Source: Paenibacillus_AB hodogayensis
GTDB lineage: Bacteria > Bacillota > Bacilli > Paenibacillales > NBRC-103111
Direction of reading: 5' to 3'
DNA length: 64,000 nucleotides
Assembly (NCBI RefSeq): GCF_039536325.1
Contig: NZ_BAAAYO010000001.1
Coordinates: 1,178,001-1,242,000, forward strand
Below the pieces are notes generated by a model, which made no database searches, had not been told where the DNA came from, and saw only the letters and a program-made list of their open reading frames with translations. Both the position numbers and the translations under genes were made by a program. Positions 7,996 through 17,605 of this stretch are shown here, in pieces; position 1 is the first letter of the stretch, and each line of letters begins with the position of its first letter.

Positions 7996-8421
7996 TTGGA
8001 CTTAGACAAGTATATCGGCGTGATCGTGCACCGAGCGGATTTGAAACTGAACAATTATTACCAGAAGGTCGTCAATCCGTTCGATATTACGGTGGACCAA
8101 TGGGAAATTCTGGTCATCCTTTGGGAGAAGGAAGGGATTACCCAGAAGGAGCTTGCGGAGAAGCTGTACAAGGACCAGACGAACATAGCCCGCATGCTGT
8201 TCAAGCTGGAGAAGAAAGGCTTCATCCATCGCGTCACCCACGAGACCGACCGCCGGTCGCTGCGCGTCTATTTGACCGCCAAAGGGAGAGAAGTCCGGGA
8301 AGAAATCCTCCCTCCTTCGATCGAAGCGTACAAAAAAACAATCCAAGGCTTGTCCGAGGACGAGGTGGAAACGTTTCGCCGAATATTGGCCGTTATGTAC
8401 AACAACGTGAAAGACTTGTAG
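7996..8421 (+). CDS. MarR-family transcriptional regulator
   Basis: The protein has 141 residues with a winged helix (residues 35-100: KEGITQKELAEKLYKDQTN, then RVTHETDRRSLRVYLTAKG for the wing with the conserved DxRxxxVxLT pattern). The start is TTG at 7996 with AAGGAG at 7983; the protein fits MarR length from that start. The preceding promoter has a palindromic operator over the start point, so it is probably autorepressed. It is followed by its own terminator and has no co-transcribed target, which is unusual enough that its regulon must lie elsewhere. Confidence 0.9.
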   Translation: MDLDKYIGVIVHRADLKLNNYYQKVVNPFDITVDQWEILVILWEKEGITQKELAEKLYKDQTNIARMLFKLEKKGFIHRVTHETDRRSLRVYLTAKGREVREEILPPSIEAYKKTIQGLSEDEVETFRRILAVMYNNVKDL

Positions 8422-8490
8422 AAGCACAGGCTCCGGCTTTGAGCATAGATGGATCGAGGGTCTACAAGCCCTATACGAGAATCGGACAGC

Positions 8491-8531
8491 GTCCCGGTTT
8501 CATTCCGCAACGAATGAGACCGGGATTTTTC
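8491..8531 (+). terminator. Intrinsic terminator after the MarR gene
   Basis: TCCCGGTTTCATT pairs with AATGAGACCGGGA around a short CGCAACG loop; ATTTTTCG follows. The stem is long and nearly perfect. Confidence 0.85.
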
Positions 8532-8639
8532 GTTTGCCCGGGCTTGTGAAACGGTCGGCGTAAGCCTGCCTCTTCTTTTTTTTCAATAGCCTGTAACGAA
8601 ATCGCGTTTTGTTCCACTTATGTAGCGGGGGGTGAGAAG

Positions 8640-9140
8640 TTGGAAAGCATGGAGCAGCTTTACGAGACGTATGCTCAAACGGTTTTTAAGTATTTGTTCA
8701 GCATTACGCAGGACGCTGATTTGGCGGAAGAGCTGACGCAGGAGACGTTTTATCAGGCGATGAAAACGATTCATCAGTTTCGCGGCGAATGCAAAATGTC
8801 CGTATGGTTATGTCAAATCGCCAAACGGGCCTGGTACCGGGAACTGAATAAGAGCAAAAAAACGCCCTCCCTATCCATGGAGACGCTGGAAACGTCTCTA
8901 CGCGCCGAGAGAAGTTTGGAAGCCGACGTTTTGCATACCGAAGACAAGCTCGCCCTGTTTCGGCTGCTCCATCAACTGGACGAGAAAACGAGAGAAGTGA
9001 TGTATCTGCGCCTTTCCGGGGAATTGAGCTTTGCCGAAATCGGCGACATTGTGGGGCAAAGCGAGACTTGGGCAAGGGTAACCTTTTACCGCGGCAAACA
9101 AAAAATGACGAAAGGGCGATCCGAATGGAACGAAAATTAG
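8640..9140 (+). CDS. ECF-type RNA polymerase sigma factor
   Basis: This is a 166-residue sigma-70-family ECF factor. Region 2 spans about residues 5-75 (YLFSITQDADLAEELTQETF is the 2.2-2.3 stretch) and region 4 about 108-160 (ELSFAEIGDIVGQSETWAR as helix-turn-helix). The chosen TTG at 8640 follows GGGGGGTGAGAAG; an ATG three codons on is the alternative. A TGTAAC hexamer at 8592-8597, an ECF-like -35 element, suggests autoregulation, although a clear -10 could not be fixed. The anti-sigma gene starts inside its last codons, so the pair is translationally coupled. Confidence 0.9.
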   Translation: MESMEQLYETYAQTVFKYLFSITQDADLAEELTQETFYQAMKTIHQFRGECKMSVWLCQIAKRAWYRELNKSKKTPSLSMETLETSLRAERSLEADVLHTEDKLALFRLLHQLDEKTREVMYLRLSGELSFAEIGDIVGQSETWARVTFYRGKQKMTKGRSEWNEN

Positions 9141-9793
9141 ATTGCAAAATCGTGCAGGATTTGCTGCCTACTTATATCGAAGGGCTGACAAGCGAGTACA
9201 CGAACAAAGCGATTCAAGAGCATCTGGCGACCTGCACGGATTGCCGGACTGCATGGGCGGCCATGACCCGGGAAACGCAGCAGGTAAAGGCGGCCCCGCA
9301 AAAGCAGATCAACTTCCTAAAAAAAATCAAGCGCCGGCAATGGATCGTAACCGGGATCAGTGTCTTGATATCCGCCGCGATTCTGATCGGCTGCTACTAT
9401 GCGTTCGGCAGCCGGAACTTCCCCATTCCGAGCAGCGAGTTGGCGATCCGCGACGTCTATCAGATGAAGGACGGCTCCATCCACTACAGCCTGTCGGCCA
9501 ATGTGGAAAGCTACGTAGGCCGCCAATCGTCGCATAGCAACGGGGAGTCGGAAACGGTCCGGGTCTACGAGAATCGACGGCTTACCTCCAAATCGCCCAA
9601 AAGCCCGGTTTCCTTGCCCGATAGATGGTCGACACTGCACGACTCCAACTCCAATAAAGAGAAAACCTCAATCTATTACGAGGGGAAAAATAAGAACGAC
9701 CGGATTGTCATCTGGAAAAAGGGCATGGACATCCCGAAAGCCACGGCGGAACAGGAGACCAAGTACCAGAACTATTTGAATGGGAAACGATAA
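9125..9793 (+). CDS. Membrane anti-sigma factor with zinc-finger (zf-HC2) domain
   Basis: A 222-residue protein. Residues 1-45 carry the anti-sigma zinc-binding pattern with HLATCTDC (H..xC..C), one membrane span lies at about residues 77-97 (VTGISVLISAAILIGCYYAF), and the rest is extracytoplasmic with no recognised domain. It would hold the ECF sigma factor at the membrane until a surface signal releases it. The ATG at 9125 lies within the sigma gene's final codons, overlapping by 16 bases. Confidence 0.88.
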   Translation: MERKLDCKIVQDLLPTYIEGLTSEYTNKAIQEHLATCTDCRTAWAAMTRETQQVKAAPQKQINFLKKIKRRQWIVTGISVLISAAILIGCYYAFGSRNFPIPSSELAIRDVYQMKDGSIHYSLSANVESYVGRQSSHSNGESETVRVYENRRLTSKSPKSPVSLPDRWSTLHDSNSNKEKTSIYYEGKNKNDRIVIWKKGMDIPKATAEQETKYQNYLNGKR

Positions 9794-9920
9794 ACCGTTG
9801 ACCCCGGGCATATCCGGATGTAGAGGCTTGCAACCGCCGCACACAAGAAATCTCCGCATTCAAACGAAACCGATCCCTCGCACCCTCCGCCATCGAGCCG
9901 CGCTTTCCCGCACGCCGAAA

Positions 9921-9958
9921 AAGGCTGCGACGAGGATGTTCCTCGCGCAGCCTTGTTT
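9921..9958. terminator. Bidirectional terminator, anti-sigma operon / SLH protein gene
   Basis: The stem AAGGCTGCGACGAGGA / TCCTCGCGCAGCCTT (one bulge) has A5 on its left and TTGTTT on its right, and lies between two convergent units. Confidence 0.8.
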
Positions 9959-9983
9959 CAACGTAATCCGGGTAAACGATCGG

Positions 9984-12900
9984 TTAAATGAGCTCCGAAC
10001 GCTGCAAAAGCTTTTGAATCAAAATCGCAACCTCGGCCCGCGTAATGTGCTCTTTCGGCGCAAGCTGCTTGTCGGCACGACCGGAGACGATACCGGCCTG
10101 CAAGCAATCGGCAATCCCGCTCGCCGCCCATTCGGAAACGCGATTCGCATCCGCGAACGAACCGAGCCGCTCGCTTGCCCCTTGGGCCGGCAGCTTCGCC
10201 TTGAGACCGGTAATCTTCATGGCGTTCGCCATCATCGCCATCGCCTGTTCGCGCGTAACGGGATCCATCGGACGGAACGTGCCGTCTTCGAATCCGCTGA
10301 TCAAACGGTTCGAGTAAGCCGTTTGAATGACTTCGCTGTACCAAGCCGGCGCCTTCACGTCCGAGAACGGCGTCGCCCCTTTCTCCAGCTTCAGCCCGAG
10401 TCCATTGACGATAATCGCCGCGAACTCCGCACGGGTCATGTCCTGATCCGGCTGGAACAGGTTATCGCCGGTGCCACTGACGATCATGCGCGAGCCCATG
10501 TCGTTGACCGCATCCTTCGCCCAATGGCCGGCAACGTCCCGGAATTCCAGCGGATGCCAGACGATGGAGTAAGTGCTGTTCGTCAGACTGTTCACTTTGG
10601 CATATCGTTTTCCGTTTACGTCGATGATTTGGGTCGGCACATGACGGACCGTTCCGTCCGGCTCGATCACAACGGCGGTGGTGATTTTGCTGGGGTCCAC
10701 GCCGTCGGGAATTGCTACCGTTCTTTCCACATACGCATTGAATTGGGAAAGTTCGATCGTGGTATCGCCATATATCGCTTTTACCGTAAAGTTTAGCGGC
10801 GGAACGACAACGGTAAACTCTCCTCTTGCCGCCGCGTTATCCACCACCTTCACGGTTTCCGCAGGCGGTACGGCGATTTCGATCCGTATTTTAATATCCT
10901 GAAGCGAAACGGCTTTGCCAAGCTGCTCGGATATCGCATTGATGTTGATTTGCTGAGCCGGCAACGTGTAGGTGGCCTTCTCGGTTTTTACTTCCACGAC
11001 CGCCTGCTTTTGCTCCATGTTTTTGACCATTTGACCGTTCAGTTCGCCGATCACGACATCCGACTTCTCCGCAACCTGAATGGTGATGACGGCTCCTGAT
11101 CCTTCCGCCCCAAGCTTCTCTTCCAGCTTCTTCGGATCGATTGCTATATTCGTAACCGATTGGCCGTTAACGGAGGTTGTCGTTGCCGTGCCTATCTTCT
11201 CTGCTTTACCGTTAATCAGAACATCAGCTCCCGTGCCTGGCGCCGGAGATTGTGGAGCTGCCGGCACTGAAGGTGCCGATCCGGGCGGATTTGCCGTTCC
11301 GCCACCGCCGCCGTCGCCGGTCGACGCCGACCTTGGCGTAACCGCATTGGAAGCTGCCGAAGGCGCGCTGCGGCCTATCCCATTGATCGCTTTGACGGTA
11401 AACGTATAAGTCGTATCGTTCGCCAAGCCGGTTACCGTGATCGGGCTTGCGCTGCCTGTCGAAACGATGTTCCCGGGCGAAGCCGTAACCTCGTAGCCGG
11501 TAATCGCGCTGCCGCCGTCATCCGCAGAAGCGGCAAAGACAACGACCGCGGTTCCGTCTCCCTCAGTTGCGGTTACGTTCGTCGGTGCCGACGGAACGGT
11601 TACGGGCATTGCGCTGACCTGATTGGATGCCGCGCTTTCCCCGCCCGGATTGACCGCCTTGACGACAAAATAATACGTCGTTCCGTTGGCCAGGCCCGTC
11701 GCCGTGTACCCGTACACCGCGCCGCCGACAGTCGCGACTTCGTTTCCGTACGTAGCGGCCGACACGCTTTGATAGACTTTATATCCGGTTGAGCCGGCTA
11801 CAGGATTCCAGGAAAGCGTGACTTGCCCGTTGCCGGCTACAGGTGCCTGCAATACCGGCGCTCCCGGCGATGCAACCTGCGGAGTCGCGCTCGCTTCATT
11901 CGAAGCGGTACTGTCCCCGCCCGGATTGGTCGCTTTTACTACAAAATAATAGGTCGTGCCGTTGAAGAGTCCCGTCGCCGTATAGCTGTATACGTTGCCG
12001 CTGACGGTCGTCATTTCGCTGCCGTACGAGCCGGACTCCACGCTTTGATAAACTTTATACCCGGTCGAGCCGGCTACGGCATTCCAGACCAGCGTGACGT
12101 GGCCGTCGCCGGCTGCCGACGATTGCAATACCGGCGCTTCCGCCGGCGGATTCGTCGGCGTTGCGCTGGTCGACGCGGACGGCGGGGAATCGCCTTTCGC
12201 ATTTTGCGCCACCACCGTGAACGTATACGTCGTGCCGTTCGTTAAGCCGGTGACCGTTATCGGGCTGTTGATTCCGCCCGCCGTCCGGCCTCCCGGACTG
12301 GACGTTACCATATAGCCCGTAATCGCGCTGCCTCCGTCGTCGGCGGGCGGCGTAAAGCTGATGGTAACCTGACCGTTGCCGGCTATGGCGGTCACCCCGG
12401 TCGGTACGTTCGGCTGAGCGACCGGCGTTACGCTTCCTGAAGACGCGGAGGACGGCGAGTCGCCGATCGCATTCGTCGCCACGACCGTGAACGTATATGC
12501 CGTTCCGTTCGTTAATCCGGTGACTGTAATCGGGCTGGCGATTCCGCTCGCCGTCCGGCCGTCCGGACTGGACGTTACCTTGTAGCCGGTGATCGTGCTG
12601 CCTCCGTTGTTGGCCGGAGGGGTGAAGCTGACGATGGCCTGACCGTTCTCGGCGGTCGCCGTCACACCGGTCGGCACATTCGGCGGAGCCGCCGGGATTA
12701 CGGCGGCAGAAGGCGCGGAAGGCTGAGAGTCGCCTTGCGCATTGTGCGCCACCACCGTGAACGTATATGCGGTCAGGTTCGTCAAACCGGCCACCGTAAT
12801 CGGACTTGTCGTCCCCGTTGCCGTCGCTCCGCCCGGCTGGGCAGTAACCGTGTAGCCGCTGACTGGGCTGCCTCCATCTGCGCCTGGCGTGAAGCTGACC

Positions 12901-15842
12901 GTCGCCTGGCCGTTGCCCGGCTGCGCCGTAACGCTGACGGGCGCATCCGGCTTATCGGTCGGCGTCACGCTGTTGGACGGCTCGGAGAAGGCCGAGTCGC
13001 CGATCGCGTTCGTTGCTACGACCGTAAACGTATAGGCCGTGCCGTTCGTGAGTCCCGTTACGGCAATCGGGCTGGTCGCTCCTGTTCCCGTCCGGCCGTC
13101 CGGGCTGGATACGACCTTGTAGCCGGTAATCGCACTTCCTCCGTTATTGGCCGGCGGCGTGAAGCTGATCGTCGCCTGGCCTCCCGCCGTCGTCGTTGCC
13201 GTTACCCCTGTAGGCGCGTCAGGCAGGTTGGCGGGGGTCACGCTCGCGGAAGGAAACGACGGCAGCGAATCGCCCAGCTCGTTCGTCGCCACGACCGTGA
13301 ACATATACGCCGTGCCGTTCGTCAGACCGGTTACCGTAATTGGACTTGCCGCTCCCGATGCAGTCGCTCCGCCCGGAATGGACGTCACCTTATAGCTCGT
13401 TATGGCGGATCCGCCGTTGTTGGCCGGCGTCGTGAAGCTGACGGTCGCCTGACCGTTACCCGGCTGGGCCGAAGCACCGGTCGGCGATCCGGGCGGTCCT
13501 ACGGGCGTAATACTGGCAGAAGGGTCCGAAGGACCCGAGGTTCCGATCGCATTGAACGCCTCCACCGTAAACGTATAGGCCGTTCCGTTCGTCAAGTTAC
13601 TGATCGGAATCGAGGTGGCAGCTGCACCCCCGAGCGCTGTCACTCCGCCTGGGCTGGACGTCACCTTGTAGCTCGTGATCGGGCTTCCGCCGTTATCGGC
13701 CGGCGGCGTGAAACTGACCGTCGCCTGACCGCTCCCGGAAGCTTGCGCCGTCACGCCCGTCGGAGCGGACGGCGGATTGGCCGGCGTTATGCTGGCGGTC
13801 GGCGTGGAAGGAAGCGAGTCGCCTTGCGCATTTGTCGCTACAACGGTAAACGTATACGCCGTCTGGTTGGTCAAGCCCGTGACAACCAGTGGGCTTGCCG
13901 CTCCGCTCGCCGTGAATCCGCCCGGGCTGGAGGTTACCGTGTAGCCCGTAATGGGGCTTCCCCCGTCGTCCGCCGGCGCCGTGAAGCTGACGGTCGCCTT
14001 GCCGTTGCCCGGCTGGGCCGATGCGCCCGTCGGCGCGTCCGGCGCCGTCAGCGTAATGACCAGCTTCTGAACGCGCTGGTTGTTCGTGTCGGCAACATAG
14101 ATCGCCCCAGAGGCGTCCACGGCGATGCCGTGCGGATTGGAGAACTGACCCAGGGCGCTCCCCTCCTCCTCTCCCCACAGCCTCCACGTATTGGTGGAGG
14201 CCGTCAGCTTGTGAATGCGGTTGTTGGCAACGTCGGCTACATAGACATTACCGCTGCCGTCCACCGTCACCTGATGGGGGCTTCTAAAATCTCGCGACTG
14301 GCCGCCTTTCTTCCATTCGCTCCATTGTCCGGTCACTGCATCCCGCTTCTGGATGCGATTATTGCTCGTATCGCCTACATACACATTGCCGGCCGAATCG
14401 ACCGCAACGCCGGTCGGCTTGTAGAACTCGCCCAAGGCGTTGCCGCTCTGATTGCCGCTTTTTCCCCATACGCTCCATTGGCCGTTACTGATTGTCAGCT
14501 TCTGTACTCGGTTATTTTGGGTATCGGCCACATAAATATTGCCGCTCCCGTCGACGGCTACGCCCTCTGGCAGATTGAATTCGCCCGCAGCCGTCCCGGA
14601 GGCGTTGGCCGCCTTTCCCCACGTCTGCAGAAACACGCCGCCGGCACTCAGCTTCTGGATGCGGTTGCCCCTCGTATCGGCAATGTAAAGGTTGCCGCTG
14701 CCGTCCACCGCTACCGCCGCCGGGCTTTGGAATTGACCGTTGCCCGTTCCGTAGCCGCCGATGGACGTCCACGAGCCGCCCAAGAGCTTCTGGATGCGGT
14801 TGTTGCCCTGGTCCGCCACATAGACGGCTCCGCTGCTCGCGTCCACGGCCAACGTCATCGGCTTCTTGAACTGACCGTTTCCGCTGCCCTCCGTAGGACC
14901 GATCACGCTCCACTCGCTCCAGACAGACCCATTCAGCTTCTGGACGCGGTTATTGGCATTGTCCGCCACATACACTTGTCCGCTCGCATCGACCGCGATT
15001 CCGCTCGGGTAGTTAAACTCCCCCGGACCGGTGCCCGCGCCGCCGCCGCTTTTCTTCCACTCGGTCCATGTCGAGCCGACGCGCTTCTGAATCCGATTAT
15101 TGCCACTGTCGGCTACGTATACGGTCCCGTCGGCACCGATAGCGACCGCGCCGGGTGCTGAAAACTGACCGAGCGCGGTTCCCGCACCGCTCGCCCAAAC
15201 CGACCATGTGCTACCGTCCAACACTTGAATCCGATTGTTGCCGCTATCCGCCACGTAGAGACGGCCCTGTCCGTCAACGGCCATCCCGCGCGGCTTGTTG
15301 AATTGCCCCACAGCAGAGCCCGCGCTGCCCACCGTGCTCCATGTATTGCTGCCCGCCGGGAGCTTCTTGATGAGGTTGTTGTCCGTATCGGCCGCATAGG
15401 CATTGCCGCTTCCGTCCAGGGCGACCGCAAGCGGCTTGTTGAACCCGGTCGACCACGAGCTCCATGTGTTGGACGCCACATCCAGCCGCTGAATGCGGTT
15501 GCCGTAATATTCCGCCACGAGGAGCGTCCCCCCGCTTTGGTCCACCGCTACGCCGACAGGCGTATTCAGCTGTACGGAGGGGGAAACGGGCACCGTGCTC
15601 CACGTCTGCGCTGCCGCATCGTATTTTTGAATGCGATGGTTGTTCTGATCGGCCACGTACACATTCCCGCTGCCGTCGACGGCAACGCCGCTCGGAAATT
15701 TGAACCCCCCTAGCTGGGAGCTGGGCGCAGGTCCGATCAACGCGTATTGGCTCCATGTTTCCGCCGCCCTCGCCGGCACCGCCAACAGGAATATACTCAA
15801 TACTAGCAGGGTCAGACTTCGGGCAAGCCACTTCCTCTTCAT
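9984..15842 (-). CDS. Giant surface protein: NHL repeats, fibronectin type III repeats, three SLH domains
   Basis: About 1952 residues. A signal peptide covers residues 1-26 (MKRKW... ending VPARA). Residues ~35-600 hold twelve NHL-type repeats, each ending in an NNRIQK-like motif and containing VAVDGSGNVYVAD, expected to fold into one or two beta-propellers. Residues ~600-1505 hold ten fibronectin-III modules; eight begin PxAPTGV(T) or a close variant and two (starting APVLQ) have a diverged VYQS core. A Gly/Pro-rich linker (~1505-1545) and an unassigned beta-rich region lead to three SLH domains (~1765-1950; FRDVAGHW, FSDVKAPAW and FADANRVSEW) that bind pyruvylated secondary wall polymer. 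The ATG at 15842 or 15851 is chosen because AGAGAGG precedes it and a TATAAT lies at 15949-15944; a TTG at 15935 would lie at the transcript start and spoil the signal peptide. Role: adhesion or polymer binding, inferred. Confidence 0.9.
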   Translation of the reverse strand: MKRKWLARSLTLLVLSIFLLAVPARAAETWSQYALIGPAPSSQLGGFKFPSGVAVDGSGNVYVADQNNHRIQKYDAAAQTWSTVPVSPSVQLNTPVGVAVDQSGGTLLVAEYYGNRIQRLDVASNTWSSWSTGFNKPLAVALDGSGNAYAADTDNNLIKKLPAGSNTWSTVGSAGSAVGQFNKPRGMAVDGQGRLYVADSGNNRIQVLDGSTWSVWASGAGTALGQFSAPGAVAIGADGTVYVADSGNNRIQKRVGSTWTEWKKSGGGAGTGPGEFNYPSGIAVDASGQVYVADNANNRVQKLNGSVWSEWSVIGPTEGSGNGQFKKPMTLAVDASSGAVYVADQGNNRIQKLLGGSWTSIGGYGTGNGQFQSPAAVAVDGSGNLYIADTRGNRIQKLSAGGVFLQTWGKAANASGTAAGEFNLPEGVAVDGSGNIYVADTQNNRVQKLTISNGQWSVWGKSGNQSGNALGEFYKPTGVAVDSAGNVYVGDTSNNRIQKRDAVTGQWSEWKKGGQSRDFRSPHQVTVDGSGNVYVADVANNRIHKLTASTNTWRLWGEEEGSALGQFSNPHGIAVDASGAIYVADTNNQRVQKLVITLTAPDAPTGASAQPGNGKATVSFTAPADDGGSPITGYTVTSSPGGFTASGAASPLVVTGLTNQTAYTFTVVATNAQGDSLPSTPTASITPANPPSAPTGVTAQASGSGQATVSFTPPADNGGSPITSYKVTSSPGGVTALGGAAATSIPISNLTNGTAYTFTVEAFNAIGTSGPSDPSASITPVGPPGSPTGASAQPGNGQATVSFTTPANNGGSAITSYKVTSIPGGATASGAASPITVTGLTNGTAYMFTVVATNELGDSLPSFPSASVTPANLPDAPTGVTATTTAGGQATISFTPPANNGGSAITGYKVVSSPDGRTGTGATSPIAVTGLTNGTAYTFTVVATNAIGDSAFSEPSNSVTPTDKPDAPVSVTAQPGNGQATVSFTPGADGGSPVSGYTVTAQPGGATATGTTSPITVAGLTNLTAYTFTVVAHNAQGDSQPSAPSAAVIPAAPPNVPTGVTATAENGQAIVSFTPPANNGGSTITGYKVTSSPDGRTASGIASPITVTGLTNGTAYTFTVVATNAIGDSPSSASSGSVTPVAQPNVPTGVTAIAGNGQVTISFTPPADDGGSAITGYMVTSSPGGRTAGGINSPITVTGLTNGTTYTFTVVAQNAKGDSPPSASTSATPTNPPAEAPVLQSSAAGDGHVTLVWNAVAGSTGYKVYQSVESGSYGSEMTTVSGNVYSYTATGLFNGTTYYFVVKATNPGGDSTASNEASATPQVASPGAPVLQAPVAGNGQVTLSWNPVAGSTGYKVYQSVSAATYGNEVATVGGAVYGYTATGLANGTTYYFVVKAVNPGGESAASNQVSAMPVTVPSAPTNVTATEGDGTAVVVFAASADDGGSAITGYEVTASPGNIVSTGSASPITVTGLANDTTYTFTVKAINGIGRSAPSAASNAVTPRSASTGDGGGGGTANPPGSAPSVPAAPQSPAPGTGADVLINGKAEKIGTATTTSVNGQSVTNIAIDPKKLEEKLGAEGSGAVITIQVAEKSDVVIGELNGQMVKNMEQKQAVVEVKTEKATYTLPAQQININAISEQLGKAVSLQDIKIRIEIAVPPAETVKVVDNAAARGEFTVVVPPLNFTVKAIYGDTTIELSQFNAYVERTVAIPDGVDPSKITTAVVIEPDGTVRHVPTQIIDVNGKRYAKVNSLTNSTYSIVWHPLEFRDVAGHWAKDAVNDMGSRMIVSGTGDNLFQPDQDMTRAEFAAIIVNGLGLKLEKGATPFSDVKAPAWYSEVIQTAYSNRLISGFEDGTFRPMDPVTREQAMAMMANAMKITGLKAKLPAQGASERLGSFADANRVSEWAASGIADCLQAGIVSGRADKQLAPKEHITRAEVAILIQKLLQRSELI
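11335..14040 (-). repeat. Tandem DNA repeats encoding fibronectin III modules
   Basis: About ten units of roughly 270 bp. Eight are strongly alike at DNA level: the phrase encoding VTGLTNGTAYTFTVVATN recurs almost unchanged, and two further units (11590-12150) match each other better than the rest. This indicates recent internal duplication. Confidence 0.8.
14045..15720 (-). repeat. Tandem NHL repeat units
   Basis: Twelve degenerate units of about 120-150 bp, each encoding a VYVADxxNNRIQK-type ending. They are more diverged than the adjacent fibronectin units. Confidence 0.75.
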
Positions 15843-16065
15843 CTGCTTCATCCTCTCTAGGTACGCCGTTCCCGGCCTCTTAGACGACGGCTTCCTCCGA
15901 CGAAAACCGCCGCCATTCGATTTCATTCGACGCAATCAGGACGATTATACTAGATCGCGATAAACAAATAATAAACAAAAAGCCCCGGAATCCGGATGAT
16001 TCCAGTAGCGGCGCCATTTCCGCAAAAATGCCGTAAACGCCGCTGCGAGGCATCGGCTATCGAGG

Positions 16066-16103
16066 ATTAAAAAAATCGCCCTGCCGCTAAAGGGCAGGAC
16101 GAT
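16066..16103 (-). terminator. Intrinsic terminator of the YbjQ-family gene
   Basis: On the minus strand TCGTCCTGCC pairs with GGCAGGGCGA around a TTTAGC-containing loop, followed by seven T. It lies 24 bp after the stop codon. Confidence 0.85.
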
Positions 16104-16126
16104 TGTTCACTGATTGATTCCGCCGG

Positions 16127-16438
16127 TCAAACGATCACGGCCGTTCCGCTAACCGCAACCATAAGCATGCCGTCGCGGATCACTTCATAATCAACGTCTA
16201 CTCCGATGATTGCGTTGGCTCCTATCTGCGAAGCTTTTTGTTTCATCTCCGCGAACGCGGCATCTCTCGCTTCCTGCAGCTTGCCTTCGTAAGCGCCCGA
16301 ACGGCCCCCAACAATATCGGTTATCGAAGCGAGAAAATCTCTGACGACGTTGGCCCCCATAATGACTTCGCCGGTGACAATGCCTACGTATTGCTTGACT
16401 GGGTACCCTTCAAGGGTTGATGTTGTTGTAAGGATCAT
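16127..16438 (-). CDS. YbjQ/DUF74-family protein (putative heavy-metal-binding)
   Basis: A 103-residue protein of the YbjQ (UPF0145) family: [20 protein letters not shown] at the N-terminus, the GANVVRDF loop, [25 protein letters not shown] and a hydrophobic C-terminal strand. Members form pentameric assemblies; the heavy-metal annotation is historical and the function is not established. The ATG at 16438 follows GGAGGAGG at a spacing of about eight bases; an upstream ATG six codons earlier lies over that site and is unlikely. It stands alone between its own terminator and the aldolase gene. Confidence 0.88.
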   Translation of the reverse strand: MILTTTSTLEGYPVKQYVGIVTGEVIMGANVVRDFLASITDIVGGRSGAYEGKLQEARDAAFAEMKQKASQIGANAIIGVDVDYEVIRDGMLMVAVSGTAVIV

Positions 16439-16573
16439 CGGTTGTTCCTCCTCCATGATTCATTATCGGTTAATACGCATGCAGGCCCGACCCGTTTCAA
16501 GCTCTCGAAATTTCCGTTTGCCGCAGAGACAATTGCTTTCATAATACCATAACGTATGCTTCCGGCAGAAAGT

Positions 16574-16581
16574 GCTATAAT
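16574..16581 (+). promoter_or_regulatory. Extended -10 promoter of fda
   Basis: TGCTATAAT gives a TGn-extended perfect -10 box. No good -35 is present at 17 bp, as is normal for extended -10 promoters. Confidence 0.6.
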
Positions 16582-16635
16582 GAGGAAGAATCAGCATATG
16601 CCATTCAGTCCACGAAAGGGAAGGAGAACCATTCC

Positions 16636-17523
16636 ATGAACACGAAACAATTGGATCAAATCCGTACGGGAGAGGGCTTTATAGCGGCCCTGGACCAAAG
16701 CGGCGGAAGTACTCCTAAAGCTCTGCAGCAGTATGGCGTCCCGGACGACAGCTATTCCACCGAAGAAGAAATGTACGGACTGGTGCACGAGATGAGGACG
16801 CGTATTATTAAAAGTCCTGCGTTCGACTCCCGCTACATCTTGGGCGCGATTCTGTTCGAGAATACGATGGATCGTTCCATTGACGGGCAATATACCGCGG
16901 ATTATTTGTGGGAGCGGAAAAGCATCGTGCCTTTTTTGAAAGTGGACAAAGGACTGGCCGAACCGGAAGACGGGGTTCAGCTCATGAAGCCCATCTCCGG
17001 TTTGGACGAGTTGCTGAAGCGGGCGGGCGAACGAAACATCTTCGGGACGAAAATGCGTTCGGTAATCAAGGACGCCAATCCTGCCGGGATCAAAAAAGCC
17101 GTCGAGCAGCAGTTTGCCCTCGGCAACCAAATCATCGGGGCGGGGCTTGTACCGATTATCGAACCGGAAGTGGATATTCACAGCCCGGACAAAGAAGCGG
17201 CGGAACAACTTCTGAAAGAAGAATTGTTCCGGCAGTTGTCCGCTCTCGATCAAGACGCCAAAATCATGCTTAAACTTTCCATACCGACAGTAAACAATTT
17301 CTACAGCGATTTGATGGACGACCCCCACGTGATTCGGGTTGTCGCTTTGTCGGGCGGCTATTCGCAAGCGGAAGCGAACGAGCGTTTGGCCCGCAACCAC
17401 GGCTTGATCGCCAGCTTCTCGCGCGCCTTGTCGCAAGGGCTGACCGCCGGTCAAACGGACAAGGAGTTTAACGATTTGCTGTCCCGAACCATACAGGACA
17501 TATACGAAGCTTCCGTGAAGTAA
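16636..17523 (+). CDS. fda: Class I fructose-1,6-bisphosphate aldolase
   Basis: This 295-residue cytoplasmic enzyme cleaves fructose 1,6-bisphosphate to dihydroxyacetone phosphate and glyceraldehyde 3-phosphate in glycolysis and the reverse in gluconeogenesis. It is the short metal-independent type known from Staphylococcus, and the length fits. The Schiff-base lysine is expected in KIMLKLSIP (about residue 213), and the N-terminal [13 protein letters not shown] phosphate-binding region is intact. The ATG follows AAGGGAAGGAGAACC. It is monocistronic, with an extended -10 promoter and its own terminator. Many Bacillales also carry a class II enzyme; whether this genome does is not visible here. 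Confidence 0.95.
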   Translation: MNTKQLDQIRTGEGFIAALDQSGGSTPKALQQYGVPDDSYSTEEEMYGLVHEMRTRIIKSPAFDSRYILGAILFENTMDRSIDGQYTADYLWERKSIVPFLKVDKGLAEPEDGVQLMKPISGLDELLKRAGERNIFGTKMRSVIKDANPAGIKKAVEQQFALGNQIIGAGLVPIIEPEVDIHSPDKEAAEQLLKEELFRQLSALDQDAKIMLKLSIPTVNNFYSDLMDDPHVIRVVALSGGYSQAEANERLARNHGLIASFSRALSQGLTAGQTDKEFNDLLSRTIQDIYEASVK

Positions 17524-17552
17524 GCAACCTCCGTCGTCCTTGAAGCGGAGTG

Positions 17553-17594
17553 GAAAGACCCCGAATGCGGGAACGCTCGGGGTCTTTTCTTTGG
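17553..17594 (+). terminator. Intrinsic terminator of fda
   Basis: AAGACCCCGA pairs with TCGGGGTCTT around a 12-base loop, then TTCTTT. The A-run to its left lets it work for the convergent oxidoreductase gene too. Confidence 0.85.
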
Positions 17595-17605
17595 TTCGGC
17601 TTGCA

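Noticed and set aside
11335..14040. CRISPR-like array
   Set aside because: Repeats are about 270 bp, in frame, and encode FN3 domains; no short repeat-spacer pattern.
12735..15161. An 808-codon open frame on the plus strand opposite the surface-protein gene
   Set aside because: It mirrors the repeats of the minus-strand gene, has Arg-rich composition with no domain, and lacks a ribosome site. The minus frame has signal peptide, NHL, FN3 and SLH domains.
15852..15935. TTG start of the surface protein 31 codons upstream
   Set aside because: It would put a basic stretch before the signal peptide and lies at the likely transcription start, leaving no room for a ribosome site.
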